A model generated the notes under the pieces. The model did no database searches. It was not told where the DNA came from and worked only from the letters and a program-made list of their open reading frames with translations. Of a DNA stretch of 14,443 nucleotides, positions 5,958-12,731 are shown in pieces. How positions within the stretch are numbered: position 1 is the first letter of the stretch; each line of letters starts with the position of its first letter. A program made the position numbers and the translations under genes. The DNA is from Spartobacteria bacterium (lineage in GTDB: Bacteria; Verrucomicrobiota; Verrucomicrobiia; Chthoniobacterales; UBA10450), in contig JAJPJU010000028.1 in NCBI GenBank assembly GCA_021324035.1, positions 1-14,443 on the forward strand. Reading direction: 5' to 3'.

Positions 5958-6678
5958 TCGAATCCTCTTTTCGCTCGCGATAGTTGGAATCGGCATAGAG
6001 ACATTGCTCTGCGCCTCCGGCCATAAGGTTGTCCCGGTAATCCCGTGGATGCCGGCGATCCCGATTTTGGTTTACCCAGCCGGAATAATCTTTCTGTTGT
6101 GTGGCGCGGGTCTTTTTTTTCAAAACAGCCGTGCTGTATCCGCGATCACACTCGGTGTTCTGATGATACTCGCAGGCTTCGCCTTCGACGTGCCACGGCA
6201 GTTTGACATCATGAGCGCGCCATGGAGGACGAATGTACTCGAACCAATCGTAATTGGTTGCCTGGCTTGGCTTGGATTTGCATGCATTCCAGGATGGCTT
6301 CACCGAACGAGCCGGTATCTCATTGCATTCGCCCTCATCGTTTTTGGCGTCGGTCATTTTCAAATTCTCACAATGATCGCCGGCATGGTGCCCGGCTGGA
6401 TTCCGTGGCACTGGTTCTGGACGGTCTTCTTCGGCGTTGCCTTCGTGGCCGCTGGCTTGAGCTTCGCTACTGGATTTTGGCAAACGTGGGCGGCGTTTGC
6501 TTCGGGGCTGATGTTTGCCGTCTGGACATTAACGATCCATTTGCCGGCTCTCATTGCAAAGCAGGTGCCGGACAATTGGTCGGACGTCTTCATTGTCGTT
6601 GCGCTTTGCGGCGGCTTCTGGGCGCTTGTTGGGAATGCAAAAGATTCGAGCTCTGAAACGCGCTTGAAGGAAAATTAA
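5941..6678 (+). CDS. DoxX-like membrane protein with internal duplication
   Basis: A 245-residue polytopic membrane protein with about eight hydrophobic segments (roughly 6-26, 40-60, 66-83, 100-118, 126-146, 156-176, 180-200, 213-231). The two halves look like copies of one four-helix unit: GIGIE...PVIPW...GAGL in the first half matches GVGHF...PGWIPW...AAGLS in the second. The second half, with HLPALIAKQVPDNWSD...GG, closely resembles the DoxX-like family. Function is unknown; DoxX relatives are linked to redox homeostasis in some bacteria. The ATG at 5941 is preferred, because a longer frame reaching back to 5836 overlaps dop. It follows dop by 13 nt and is probably in the same operon, but a link to pupylation is speculative. 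Confidence 0.8.
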   Translation: MLQRIGRILFSLAIVGIGIETLLCASGHKVVPVIPWMPAIPILVYPAGIIFLLCGAGLFFQNSRAVSAITLGVLMILAGFAFDVPRQFDIMSAPWRTNVLEPIVIGCLAWLGFACIPGWLHRTSRYLIAFALIVFGVGHFQILTMIAGMVPGWIPWHWFWTVFFGVAFVAAGLSFATGFWQTWAAFASGLMFAVWTLTIHLPALIAKQVPDNWSDVFIVVALCGGFWALVGNAKDSSSETRLKEN

Positions 6679-6737
6679 AAATCAGCTCGCTTACCCTGGG
6701 CCCGCTTGCTTTCGTTAGAGCGATTACGGAGCGTTCA

Positions 6738-7277
6738 ATGAAAACCCAAATTCGTTTTGCAATCTATGCCCTCGTGCTTCCGCTGTGTTTGATCGCGAGC
6801 CTTTATGCCGGCGACGGTTTTGAGACGGTCCGGTGCGGAGCTGACATTCCAAAAGCTCTGATCGGCCGCAAGACGGCGAACGAGCCGGTGGTGAAGATTG
6901 AAGCGCGACACAAGGACATAGGACTTAAGGATCTGGGCGCGGACATTATCTCAGACGATGAGCGTTTAAACTTAATCTTTTGGCAAATCTGTGGAGACGA
7001 ATATGCCGTCCTCGAAGAGGGGGACGTCGTCAAAGACGCTCTGAAGTTTCCGAAACATTCCAAGGATTCGCCGCAATTCGACGGTCAATGTCAATTAAAC
7101 GGCAAGGATCTGCCCTATTACGCCGTGGGCGTGCTCAAAAATGAAGAAGGCGCGACAATGTTGCCGGCTGTCGCGGCGTGGATGATTGACGAAAAAAAGA
7201 AAAAATTCGTCCCCCTCCAGACCGAGGGGCTTCGGTGTTCCCGCGATGGAATAACTACCGCCGACGGCGGGAAATGA
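6738..7277 (+). CDS. Secreted protein of unknown function
   Basis: A 179-residue protein with a clear Sec signal peptide: basic MKTQIRF, a hydrophobic core, and a predicted cleavage after SLYA at about residue 24. The mature part has several cysteines that could form disulfides in the periplasm. I recognise no domain. GGAG at 6728-6731 lies 6 nt before the ATG, one of the better ribosome sites in the window. It begins 59 nt after the DoxX-like gene, may be read through from the arc promoter, and faces the convergent glucan phosphorylase gene. It ends in DGGK; this is not a Pup (wrong size, exported). Confidence 0.8.
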   Translation: MKTQIRFAIYALVLPLCLIASLYAGDGFETVRCGADIPKALIGRKTANEPVVKIEARHKDIGLKDLGADIISDDERLNLIFWQICGDEYAVLEEGDVVKDALKFPKHSKDSPQFDGQCQLNGKDLPYYAVGVLKNEEGATMLPAVAAWMIDEKKKKFVPLQTEGLRCSRDGITTADGGK

Positions 7278-7311
7278 TGTTTGATGTTCGAGGTGTGATG
7301 TTTGAGGTAGG

Positions 7312-7353
7312 GGCGATTGTCCTTAATCGCCGGTGGCGGTTCGGTGAACCGCC
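7312..7353. terminator. Tandem hairpins between convergent genes (REP-like / bidirectional terminator)
   Basis: Two adjacent perfect hairpins: GGCGATT-GTCCTT-AATCGCC (7312-7331, 7-bp stem) and GGCGGTTC-GGT-GAACCGCC (7335-7353, 8-bp stem). They fill the gap between the secreted-protein gene and the glucan phosphorylase gene, which converge. Neither has a T-tract. An imperfect repeat (TGATGTTTGA/TGATGTTCGA-like) lies just before, at about 7274-7307. The GAACCGCC word recurs in the hairpin at 14306-14339, so these may be copies of a dispersed palindromic element that also protects transcript ends. Confidence 0.55.
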
Positions 7354-7358
7354 GTTAC

Positions 7359-9911
7359 CTATGACCAGGCGATGAGGCGCAGCTCGTGGGCTTGCATCAT
7401 GTGCGGATGGGTGGGAACGACGCGGACGCTGAACCCGTAGGCGCCGCTTTCGGATGCGGGAACCGATCCCTGGTAAACGTAACTGCCGTCACCGTTACGT
7501 CCGCTCGGGTTCAAAATGGTGACTGAGGGATTTTTGACTCCGCCATTCTCGACCTCGCCGTGATAAGCCTCAACTCGGACGTGGCTTGGATCGACGTCGC
7601 CGAGATTTACATGGGCGCTGACCTGAAGCGATTCGCCAACCAAAATGTTTTGCCGGTCCTTGTTGTCGACTTGGACGTCGTAGATTCGGACTTGCGGCCA
7701 AACTTTCCGCATGTGCGATTTCCACTGGCTCAGGTGCGTCGCCGGTTCGCAACCGTTCTGGGAAAAATTTCCATGCGATTGCGCGGCCGGAATGTAAAGG
7801 CGTTCGGTGTACTCCTTGACCATCCGGTGGGTGTTGAAAATGGGGGTGACGGTGCGCATTGATTCGCGCATCAGTTGCAGCCAGGCGAGCGGCAGCTTGC
7901 CATCCGGCTTCGCGTAATAAAGCGGGATGATTTGATTCTCGAGCAATTGGTAGAGGCTGTTGGAATCCACTTCGCTTTGAAATTCGACCGTGCCGTCGTT
8001 GATTTCAGGCGCGATCGCCCAGCCATTATTGCCGTTAAACGCTTCGAGCCACCATCCGTCGAGCACGCTGAGATTGATTCCACCGTTTGGGCAACATTTC
8101 ATTCCGCTGGTCCCGCTCGCTTCCATCGGACGCAGTGGCGTGTTCAGCCAAAGATCGACTCCCTGGACCAATCGGCGCGCGATGTAGCTGTCGTAATCCT
8201 CGAGGAAAACGATGCGATTCTCGAATCCGGCTTCGCAACTGAATTTGTAAACCTGCTGGATCAACGCGCGCCCGCCTTCGTCGCGCGGATGTGCCTTTCC
8301 TGCGAAGATGAATTGCACCGGGCGGGTGGTGTCGTTGAGCAAGCGTTTCAGTCGTTCCTTGTCGCTAAATAAAAGAGCGCCGCGTTTGTAAGTCGCAAAA
8401 CGTCGTGCAAAACCAATCGTCAAAACTTCCGGATCAAGAATGCGGTTCACATTACGTATCGCTTCCGGCGAATCGCCAATCCGCTGGCGCCGTACCCTGA
8501 CTCGTTCACGGACAAAATCGACGAGACGCCGCTTCAATTGTTGATGCGTTTCCCAGATTTGGCCGTCGGGAATATCCATGACCCGCCGCCAGAAATCCGG
8601 CTCAGTGATGTGCTCTTCCCATTCGCCGAGATATTTTCGGAACAGCGCGGAAAACTCCGGCGCCATCCAGGTTTTTGTGTGAATGCCGTTGGTGACGTGG
8701 GTAATTGGAACTTCGTGAACGGGCACGCCGCTCCAAACATCCTTCCAGAGCGAGCGGCTGACGTCCCCGTGCAATTTGCTAACGCCGTTTGAGTGACGGC
8801 TCATCCGCAACGCGAGGATCGTCATGCTGAACGGATCTGACCGGTCGACCCGGGTTTGGCCGAACGAGAAGAGCTCGTCGAATGGCAGTCCGATTTCCTT
8901 CGCGAAATCGCCAAAATATCTGCGCATCATATCTTTCGGAAACGAATCGTTTCCGGCCGGCACCGGCGTGTGAGTCGTGAAAACGTTGGCCGAAGCCACG
9001 ATTTGAAGCGCGGAATAGAAATCGAGTTTCTTGTCGGCGACGCGTCGTCGGATCCGTTCGAGCGCGAGAAAGGCCGAATGGCCCTCGTTCATGTGAAAAA
9101 CATCCGGTTCGATTCCGAGGGCGTTTAAGGTTCGAACTCCGCCAATGCCCAGCATGATCTCCTGGCGCATTCTCATTTCCTGATCGCCGCCGTAGAGCTC
9201 GGCAGTAATCAATCGGTCTTCGGCATTGTTTTCGGAGATGTCGGTGTCGAGCAGGAACAGATTGATGCGGCCGACGTTGAGTTGCCAAATTTTTGCGAAC
9301 TCGTCGCGATCAAGAATGCGCACCGATACGAGAAGGTTCGCGCCGTCGCGTTGCACTTCCCGGATGGGCAGGTGATGAAAGTTTTGATTGAGACTGACCG
9401 CCTGTTGCGCGCCTTCCTTGTCGATCTCCTGCCGAAAATAACCGTGGCGATAAAGCAGGCCGACGGCGACAAAGTTTAAATCAAGATCGCTCGCCGATTT
9501 ACAATGGTCTCCTGCCAAAATGCCGAGACCGCCGGAATAATTCGGGATCGATTCGTGAAATCCAAACTCCGCAGAAAAATAGGCGATCGGTCGCTTGATT
9601 GTCGCTGCGGGTCCGGTCTTCCCATAAGTGTCCTGCCGGGCGAGATAATTTTTGAATGCATCGTGGACTTGTTTGAGCTCGCGCAAAAACGTCTTGTCCT
9701 GGGCGAGTTCTTCGAGACGCGCCTGGCGCGACAACTGGAGCATCCGGACCGGGTTGTGATTCGTGCGGTCCCAAAGATCGTGATCAAGATGGCGAAAGAG
9801 TCGACGCGCGGCCGGCTCCCAGGTCCACCAAAGATTAAAGGTGATTTCTCGCAGTGGCTCAAGCGCCGCGGGCAAAGTCGGGATTACGTTATAAATCTGG
9901 AACGTGGGCAT
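7359..9911 (-). CDS. glgP: Alpha-glucan (glycogen/maltodextrin) phosphorylase
   Basis: An 850-residue GT35 phosphorylase of the TIGR02094 type, which cleaves alpha-1,4-glucans with phosphate to give glucose 1-phosphate. The N-terminus carries the DUF3417 region (NLWWTWEPAARRLFR, 26-40). Further motifs are YFSAEFGFHESIPNYSGGLG (111-130), HMNEGHSAF (273-281), RRFATYKR (503-510) and the PLP site EASGTSGMK with Lys605. The C-terminal part (about 740-850) is the beta-rich tail usual in the long form of this family. The residues after the PLP lysine are CCPNGG, whereas I recall AAMNG in relatives. The ATG at 9911 gives the family N-terminus and has no Shine-Dalgarno motif. It lies downstream of the rhomboid gene on the same strand with a 117-nt gap. 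It probably acts in cytoplasmic storage-glucan turnover. Confidence 0.96.
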   Translation of the reverse strand: MPTFQIYNVIPTLPAALEPLREITFNLWWTWEPAARRLFRHLDHDLWDRTNHNPVRMLQLSRQARLEELAQDKTFLRELKQVHDAFKNYLARQDTYGKTGPAATIKRPIAYFSAEFGFHESIPNYSGGLGILAGDHCKSASDLDLNFVAVGLLYRHGYFRQEIDKEGAQQAVSLNQNFHHLPIREVQRDGANLLVSVRILDRDEFAKIWQLNVGRINLFLLDTDISENNAEDRLITAELYGGDQEMRMRQEIMLGIGGVRTLNALGIEPDVFHMNEGHSAFLALERIRRRVADKKLDFYSALQIVASANVFTTHTPVPAGNDSFPKDMMRRYFGDFAKEIGLPFDELFSFGQTRVDRSDPFSMTILALRMSRHSNGVSKLHGDVSRSLWKDVWSGVPVHEVPITHVTNGIHTKTWMAPEFSALFRKYLGEWEEHITEPDFWRRVMDIPDGQIWETHQQLKRRLVDFVRERVRVRRQRIGDSPEAIRNVNRILDPEVLTIGFARRFATYKRGALLFSDKERLKRLLNDTTRPVQFIFAGKAHPRDEGGRALIQQVYKFSCEAGFENRIVFLEDYDSYIARRLVQGVDLWLNTPLRPMEASGTSGMKCCPNGGINLSVLDGWWLEAFNGNNGWAIAPEINDGTVEFQSEVDSNSLYQLLENQIIPLYYAKPDGKLPLAWLQLMRESMRTVTPIFNTHRMVKEYTERLYIPAAQSHGNFSQNGCEPATHLSQWKSHMRKVWPQVRIYDVQVDNKDRQNILVGESLQVSAHVNLGDVDPSHVRVEAYHGEVENGGVKNPSVTILNPSGRNGDGSYVYQGSVPASESGAYGFSVRVVPTHPHMMQAHELRLIAWS

Positions 9912-10028
9912 GAGCTGGAGCGAAGTGGAAGTTGGCGAAAAATCGGCGGGTCGGCAAGTTTCTACAGTGTAGGTGCATAACGCGCGCCAGATGTCGGCGC
10001 ATCTTGGGCTTTGGTCGTAGCGAGTCGC

Positions 10029-11030
10029 TTATGATGGAGAGAGCGGCCGGCGACGCGGCGACAGATAAAGCCCGACCACGAACCCGGTTACCAATCCGCA
10101 CAAATGCGCCGATGTGCTGACTTGGGGTGTTGAAAGATCGAATGCGAACTGGATGACAATAATCATCAAGATGTTCAGCAGGCGTTGTTTGGCCTGCCAC
10201 ATGTGGCGATGCCGAACCAGAAATCCGGCCCACGCGCCCACGATTCCCATTACACTACCCGACGCGCCGACCAATTCCGCCGGCTGCACGATTTTTACAA
10301 GTGTCAGCGCGATCACGCCGCCAGTAGATCCAATTCCGGAAATTAAATACGCGGCTGCGAATCGGAACGGCCCAATGATTCTTTCGAGCGGCGGACCGAG
10401 CACATAAAGAGCGAAGAGATTGAAAGCGAGGTGAAGCAGGTTGTAGTGCAGGAATAGCGCGGTGAAGAGTCGCCAAAATTCGCCTTTGCCAATGACCGCA
10501 GAGAAATCGAGCGCTCCCAAACGATGCAAGGTCAACGGATTCGCCAATGCTCCCCGCCAGAGTTCCAGACAAAACACTGCAACGTTGAGAATAATCAGCC
10601 CGAAAACGGCCGGCGCGTTACGCAGGCGCTGGGGCTCATCCTGATAAGCAACGCGTTGAACCTCCCGAGTCGATCCGTGACGCGCTTCGAGCGTGCGAAA
10701 AAACTGAAGTTGTTCGCGCGATTGCGCACTCGGGTGGAGATACTGAAGCGCGGTGGCGATTCGTATCGCAGCTGCGTAGCGGCCCTGCGCCGCCAGCTGC
10801 GAAGCTTTTCGCAAACCGACTGCCGGAACGAACAGCAGAAGAAACCAGGCGCCGCCTCCAACATAACCGGCCATTGCTGGACGCAGCCACCACCCGACAC
10901 CCGTAATAACAAGGACAATAATCGCGGCCACCCGCCAGCCGCGGAAAACTCCGCCCGGCTTCCAGGCCCGCGCCAAAACGAGCAGTGGGGAAATCAGTGC
11001 AACAAATAAAAGGATGTGGTTGAGATCCAC
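10029..11030 (-). CDS. Rhomboid-family intramembrane serine protease with N-terminal extension
   Basis: A 333-residue membrane protein. The C-terminal half is a rhomboid domain: HLAFN (His200, Asn204) in TM2 as in GlpG, catalytic Ser257 in GASGSVMG, and catalytic His309 in SAHLCG. All active-site residues are present, so it should cleave transmembrane substrates in the inner membrane. The first 140 residues hold two or three membrane segments (about 5-20, 34-50, 60-73) and a soluble helical piece (75-120, ASQLAAQGRYAAAIRIATAL) that resembles a TPR-type helix pair. The start is GTG at 11030, with no Shine-Dalgarno motif. It is divergent from the DsbA-fold gene and upstream of the glucan phosphorylase. 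The substrate is unknown. Confidence 0.92.
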   Translation of the reverse strand: MDLNHILLFVALISPLLVLARAWKPGGVFRGWRVAAIIVLVITGVGWWLRPAMAGYVGGGAWFLLLFVPAVGLRKASQLAAQGRYAAAIRIATALQYLHPSAQSREQLQFFRTLEARHGSTREVQRVAYQDEPQRLRNAPAVFGLIILNVAVFCLELWRGALANPLTLHRLGALDFSAVIGKGEFWRLFTALFLHYNLLHLAFNLFALYVLGPPLERIIGPFRFAAAYLISGIGSTGGVIALTLVKIVQPAELVGASGSVMGIVGAWAGFLVRHRHMWQAKQRLLNILMIIVIQFAFDLSTPQVSTSAHLCGLVTGFVVGLYLSPRRRPLSPS

Positions 11031-11064
11031 GGTGTCGATCCAGTCGAGGCGATTGGCGGTGAGA

Positions 11065-11111
11065 GTTGAACGTTAAGGAGTGAGCGTTGAGAGTCGTAGC
11101 CAACGTTCAAC
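11065..11111. repeat. 10-bp inverted repeat in a divergent intergenic region
   Basis: GTTGAACGTT (11065-11074) and AACGTTCAAC (11102-11111) are perfect inverted copies spaced by 27 bp. Related words (GCGTTGAGAGT, AACGTCCA twice) surround them. They lie between the divergent rhomboid and DsbA-fold genes (11031-11146). They could form a stem-loop, an operator for both genes, or be part of a dispersed intergenic repeat. Confidence 0.5.
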
Positions 11112-11146
11112 GTCCAGTCGTTAACGTCCAACACTCAATTCAAAAA

Positions 11147-11806
11147 ATGAAGATCACGGTTACGGATTATCTTGAAGTCGTTTCATCCTGGTGTTTTTGG
11201 TCGGAGCCAACTTGGGCTGAGCTCAAAAAGCGCTACGCGGACAGGGTTGAGTTTCAGTGGAAGATCGCCCTGATGGATCCGATTGGTTTGCCAGCGTCGC
11301 GCGAACAGGAGCAATGGTTTTATCGTCGCAGCGGAATCTTGATGCGATCGCCATTCATGCTGAATACCGATTGGTACGACGCGAGTTTGAAGGAATGGAT
11401 GCCGCCAAATGCAGTCGCGGAGGCGGCGAAAGATTTTGGCATCACCGATGATCGGGTCCGGCTGGCTCTGAGCCACGCAGCGTTGCGCGAAGGAAAGAAA
11501 GTCGCCGATTGGAACGTTTGCGCGGAAATTGGCGCAACCGCAGGCAAGCTCGACAAAGGGAAATTGCTGCAAGCGGCCCAATCGCCGGCTGTGGAAAGGC
11601 GGATGCGAGAATCGACCGCCGAATTTCACGCCATGCAGATCACCCAGCGGCCGACGTTTGTGGTCGATACCGAAATCGGTGATCGCGCGATTTTTTCGGG
11701 CATCGTGAAAATCGAACCAATCGCGGCGACGATCGACAGCATGATCGACGATGCGATTGGCTACGCCGCGCATAAGGCGCACTTTGGTGACCCGCCGGCG
11801 AACTAA
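11147..11806 (+). CDS. DsbA/FrnE-like thioredoxin-fold protein with CxxS site
   Basis: A 219-residue protein of the DsbA-fold group that includes FrnE and 2-hydroxychromene-2-carboxylate isomerase. The N-terminal beta strand is followed by SSWCFWSEPTW, placing an active-site C16-x-x-S19 where classical oxidases have CxxC. A helical insertion (about 50-160) follows, and then the cis-proline loop QRPTFVVD (167-174). No signal peptide is seen, so it is probably cytoplasmic. The lone cysteine points to monothiol, glutathione-linked or isomerase chemistry rather than disulfide formation. The ATG at 11147 sits directly before the first strand; an in-frame upstream start at 11087 would run through intergenic repeat sequence. 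No Shine-Dalgarno motif. Confidence 0.85.
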   Translation: MKITVTDYLEVVSSWCFWSEPTWAELKKRYADRVEFQWKIALMDPIGLPASREQEQWFYRRSGILMRSPFMLNTDWYDASLKEWMPPNAVAEAAKDFGITDDRVRLALSHAALREGKKVADWNVCAEIGATAGKLDKGKLLQAAQSPAVERRMRESTAEFHAMQITQRPTFVVDTEIGDRAIFSGIVKIEPIAATIDSMIDDAIGYAAHKAHFGDPPAN

Positions 11807-12120
11807 ACGCCAATTGAGGAATCGAAATCGCCTTTACGCGTCGTTCGTCTCGAATCGTTGGTTGCAGCGTGACTTCGTCGGCATTTGTCCTGCTTCAAAA
11901 TCGGTCCAAATAGGCGAGATTCGCCTTGCCAGCATCCAAATGTTGCTTACATCTTCCCTTCGGCTCGCGATATATGGCGCGGGCCCTTTGTTGCGGTTCT
12001 CGCAGCCTCGGCAAAGCAGAGTGCATCGGCATTTGCAAAGTGAGTGACGATGAATTGCGAAAGAACAAACACCCGCGAAACGGCGCACTCCCGTCCCGCA
12101 GGCCAGGAGACTAGAGTAAT
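11807..12120 (+). other. Gene-poor leader region upstream of infC
   Basis: There are 314 bases with no convincing gene. Contents: a small hairpin AGGCGA-GAT-TCGCCT (11912-11926), an A/T-rich CGATATATGG patch (around 11968-11977) that might hold a -10 element but has no well-spaced -35, a 30-codon upstream ORF starting at 12050, and an AGGAGA ribosome site (12105-12110). It is most likely the promoter and regulatory leader of infC. Confidence 0.4.
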
Positions 12121-12142
12121 CTGCAACCACAATTTCGTGTAA
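12050..12142 (+). CDS. Possible leader peptide ORF overlapping the infC start
   Basis: An ATG at 12050 opens a 30-codon frame ending at TAA 12140-12142, so it runs across the infC ribosome site and about seven codons into infC in a different frame. The product starts MNCERTNTRE and has no recognised family. If translated, ribosomes leaving it would terminate just inside infC and could alter infC initiation. No good ribosome site precedes it, so it may be chance. Confidence 0.2.
   Translation: MNCERTNTRETAHSRPAGQETRVICNHNFV
12105..12110 (+). promoter_or_regulatory. Shine-Dalgarno site of infC
   Basis: AGGAGA is a strong ribosome-binding motif 10 nt before the CTG at 12121. In a window where most genes lack such a motif, it helps locate the infC start to the 12115-12121 region, although no ATG/GTG/TTG in the infC frame follows it. 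Confidence 0.55.
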
Positions 12143-12711
12143 ACGGCCGCATTCGCGCTCGCGAAGTCCGGGTCATTTTAGGGGCAAGCGGCCAGCAGCT
12201 CGGCGTGATGAAATTGTCGGACGCCTTGCGCGAAGCGCAGGGCCGCGGACTCGATCTGGTCGAGGTCGCCCCGAATGCAAATCCACCGGTTTGCAAAATC
12301 GTTTCGCTTGGAAAATTCCGTTACGATCTTTCCAAGCAGGACAAAGACAAGAAGCCGAGCGGGGCCAAACTGAAAGAGATCAAGTTCCGGGTAAACATCG
12401 ACGATCACGATTACCTGACCAAGGTCCGGCACGGTGAAGAATTTCTCGACCGCGGCAATAAAGTCCGGGTTCAGCTTCAATTTCGCGGCCGCGAAATGGC
12501 ACACCAGGAATTTGGAATGCAGCTGATGTACAAAGTCCGCGACGATCTTTCCGGAATGTCGCAGGTGGAAATGGAACCGAAGATTACCGGCCGCAATATC
12601 ACCATGACTTTGACGCCATTGCCGGCCAACCGCCGCAAACGGCGCTTTCTGCCGACCGCCAAAGAGAAAGCGGAAGAAGAAGCCGCTGCCAAATCCGCCA
12701 ACGGCCAGTAA
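12121..12711 (+). CDS. infC: Translation initiation factor IF-3 (non-AUG start)
   Basis: IF-3 binds the 30S subunit, prevents premature 50S joining and rejects non-canonical start codons. From 12121 the protein has 196 residues: the N domain begins FRVNGRIRAREVRVI (5-19), with GVMKLSDALREAQGRGLDLVEVAPNA (about 28-53) and PPVCKI (55-60); a lysine-rich linker follows; the C domain contains KEIKFR (85-90), FRGREMAHQEFG (121-132) and the closing beta strands; then a basic and Glu/Ala-rich tail. An in-frame TAG at 12112-12114 bars any earlier start. No ATG, GTG or TTG occurs before the GTG at 12205, which would delete the conserved first 28 residues. CTG at 12121 is the best candidate start. E. 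coli infC likewise uses a rare start (AUU) for autoregulation. The rpmI and rplT genes do not follow. Confidence 0.92.
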   Translation: MQPQFRVNGRIRAREVRVILGASGQQLGVMKLSDALREAQGRGLDLVEVAPNANPPVCKIVSLGKFRYDLSKQDKDKKPSGAKLKEIKFRVNIDDHDYLTKVRHGEEFLDRGNKVRVQLQFRGREMAHQEFGMQLMYKVRDDLSGMSQVEMEPKITGRNITMTLTPLPANRRKRRFLPTAKEKAEEEAAAKSANGQ

Positions 12712-12731
12712 TTCGTTAGCTGGCTACTTTT
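12703..12731 (+). terminator. Possible infC terminator overlapping the convergent stop codons
   Basis: GCCAG (12704-12708) and CTGGC (12720-12724) pair across an 11-nt loop, with one further G-T pair, and are followed by a short T-run (TACTTTTT). Both stop codons, infC on the plus strand and the TPR gene on the minus strand, lie within it. The stem is short, so the call is weak. Confidence 0.3.

Noticed and set aside
7200..7277. Pup-like ending (DGGK) of the secreted protein
   Set aside because: Pup is about 60-70 residues, cytoplasmic and ends in GGE/GGQ; this protein is 179 residues with a signal peptide and ends in GGK.
7875..8372. 165-residue plus-strand ORF opposite the glucan phosphorylase
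   Set aside because: Antisense shadow of a highly conserved gene, without its own motifs or ribosome site.
9984..10000. GCGCC-7nt-GGCGC stem between the rhomboid and phosphorylase genes as a terminator
   Set aside because: Only 5 bp with no T-tract; too weak to call in GC-rich DNA.
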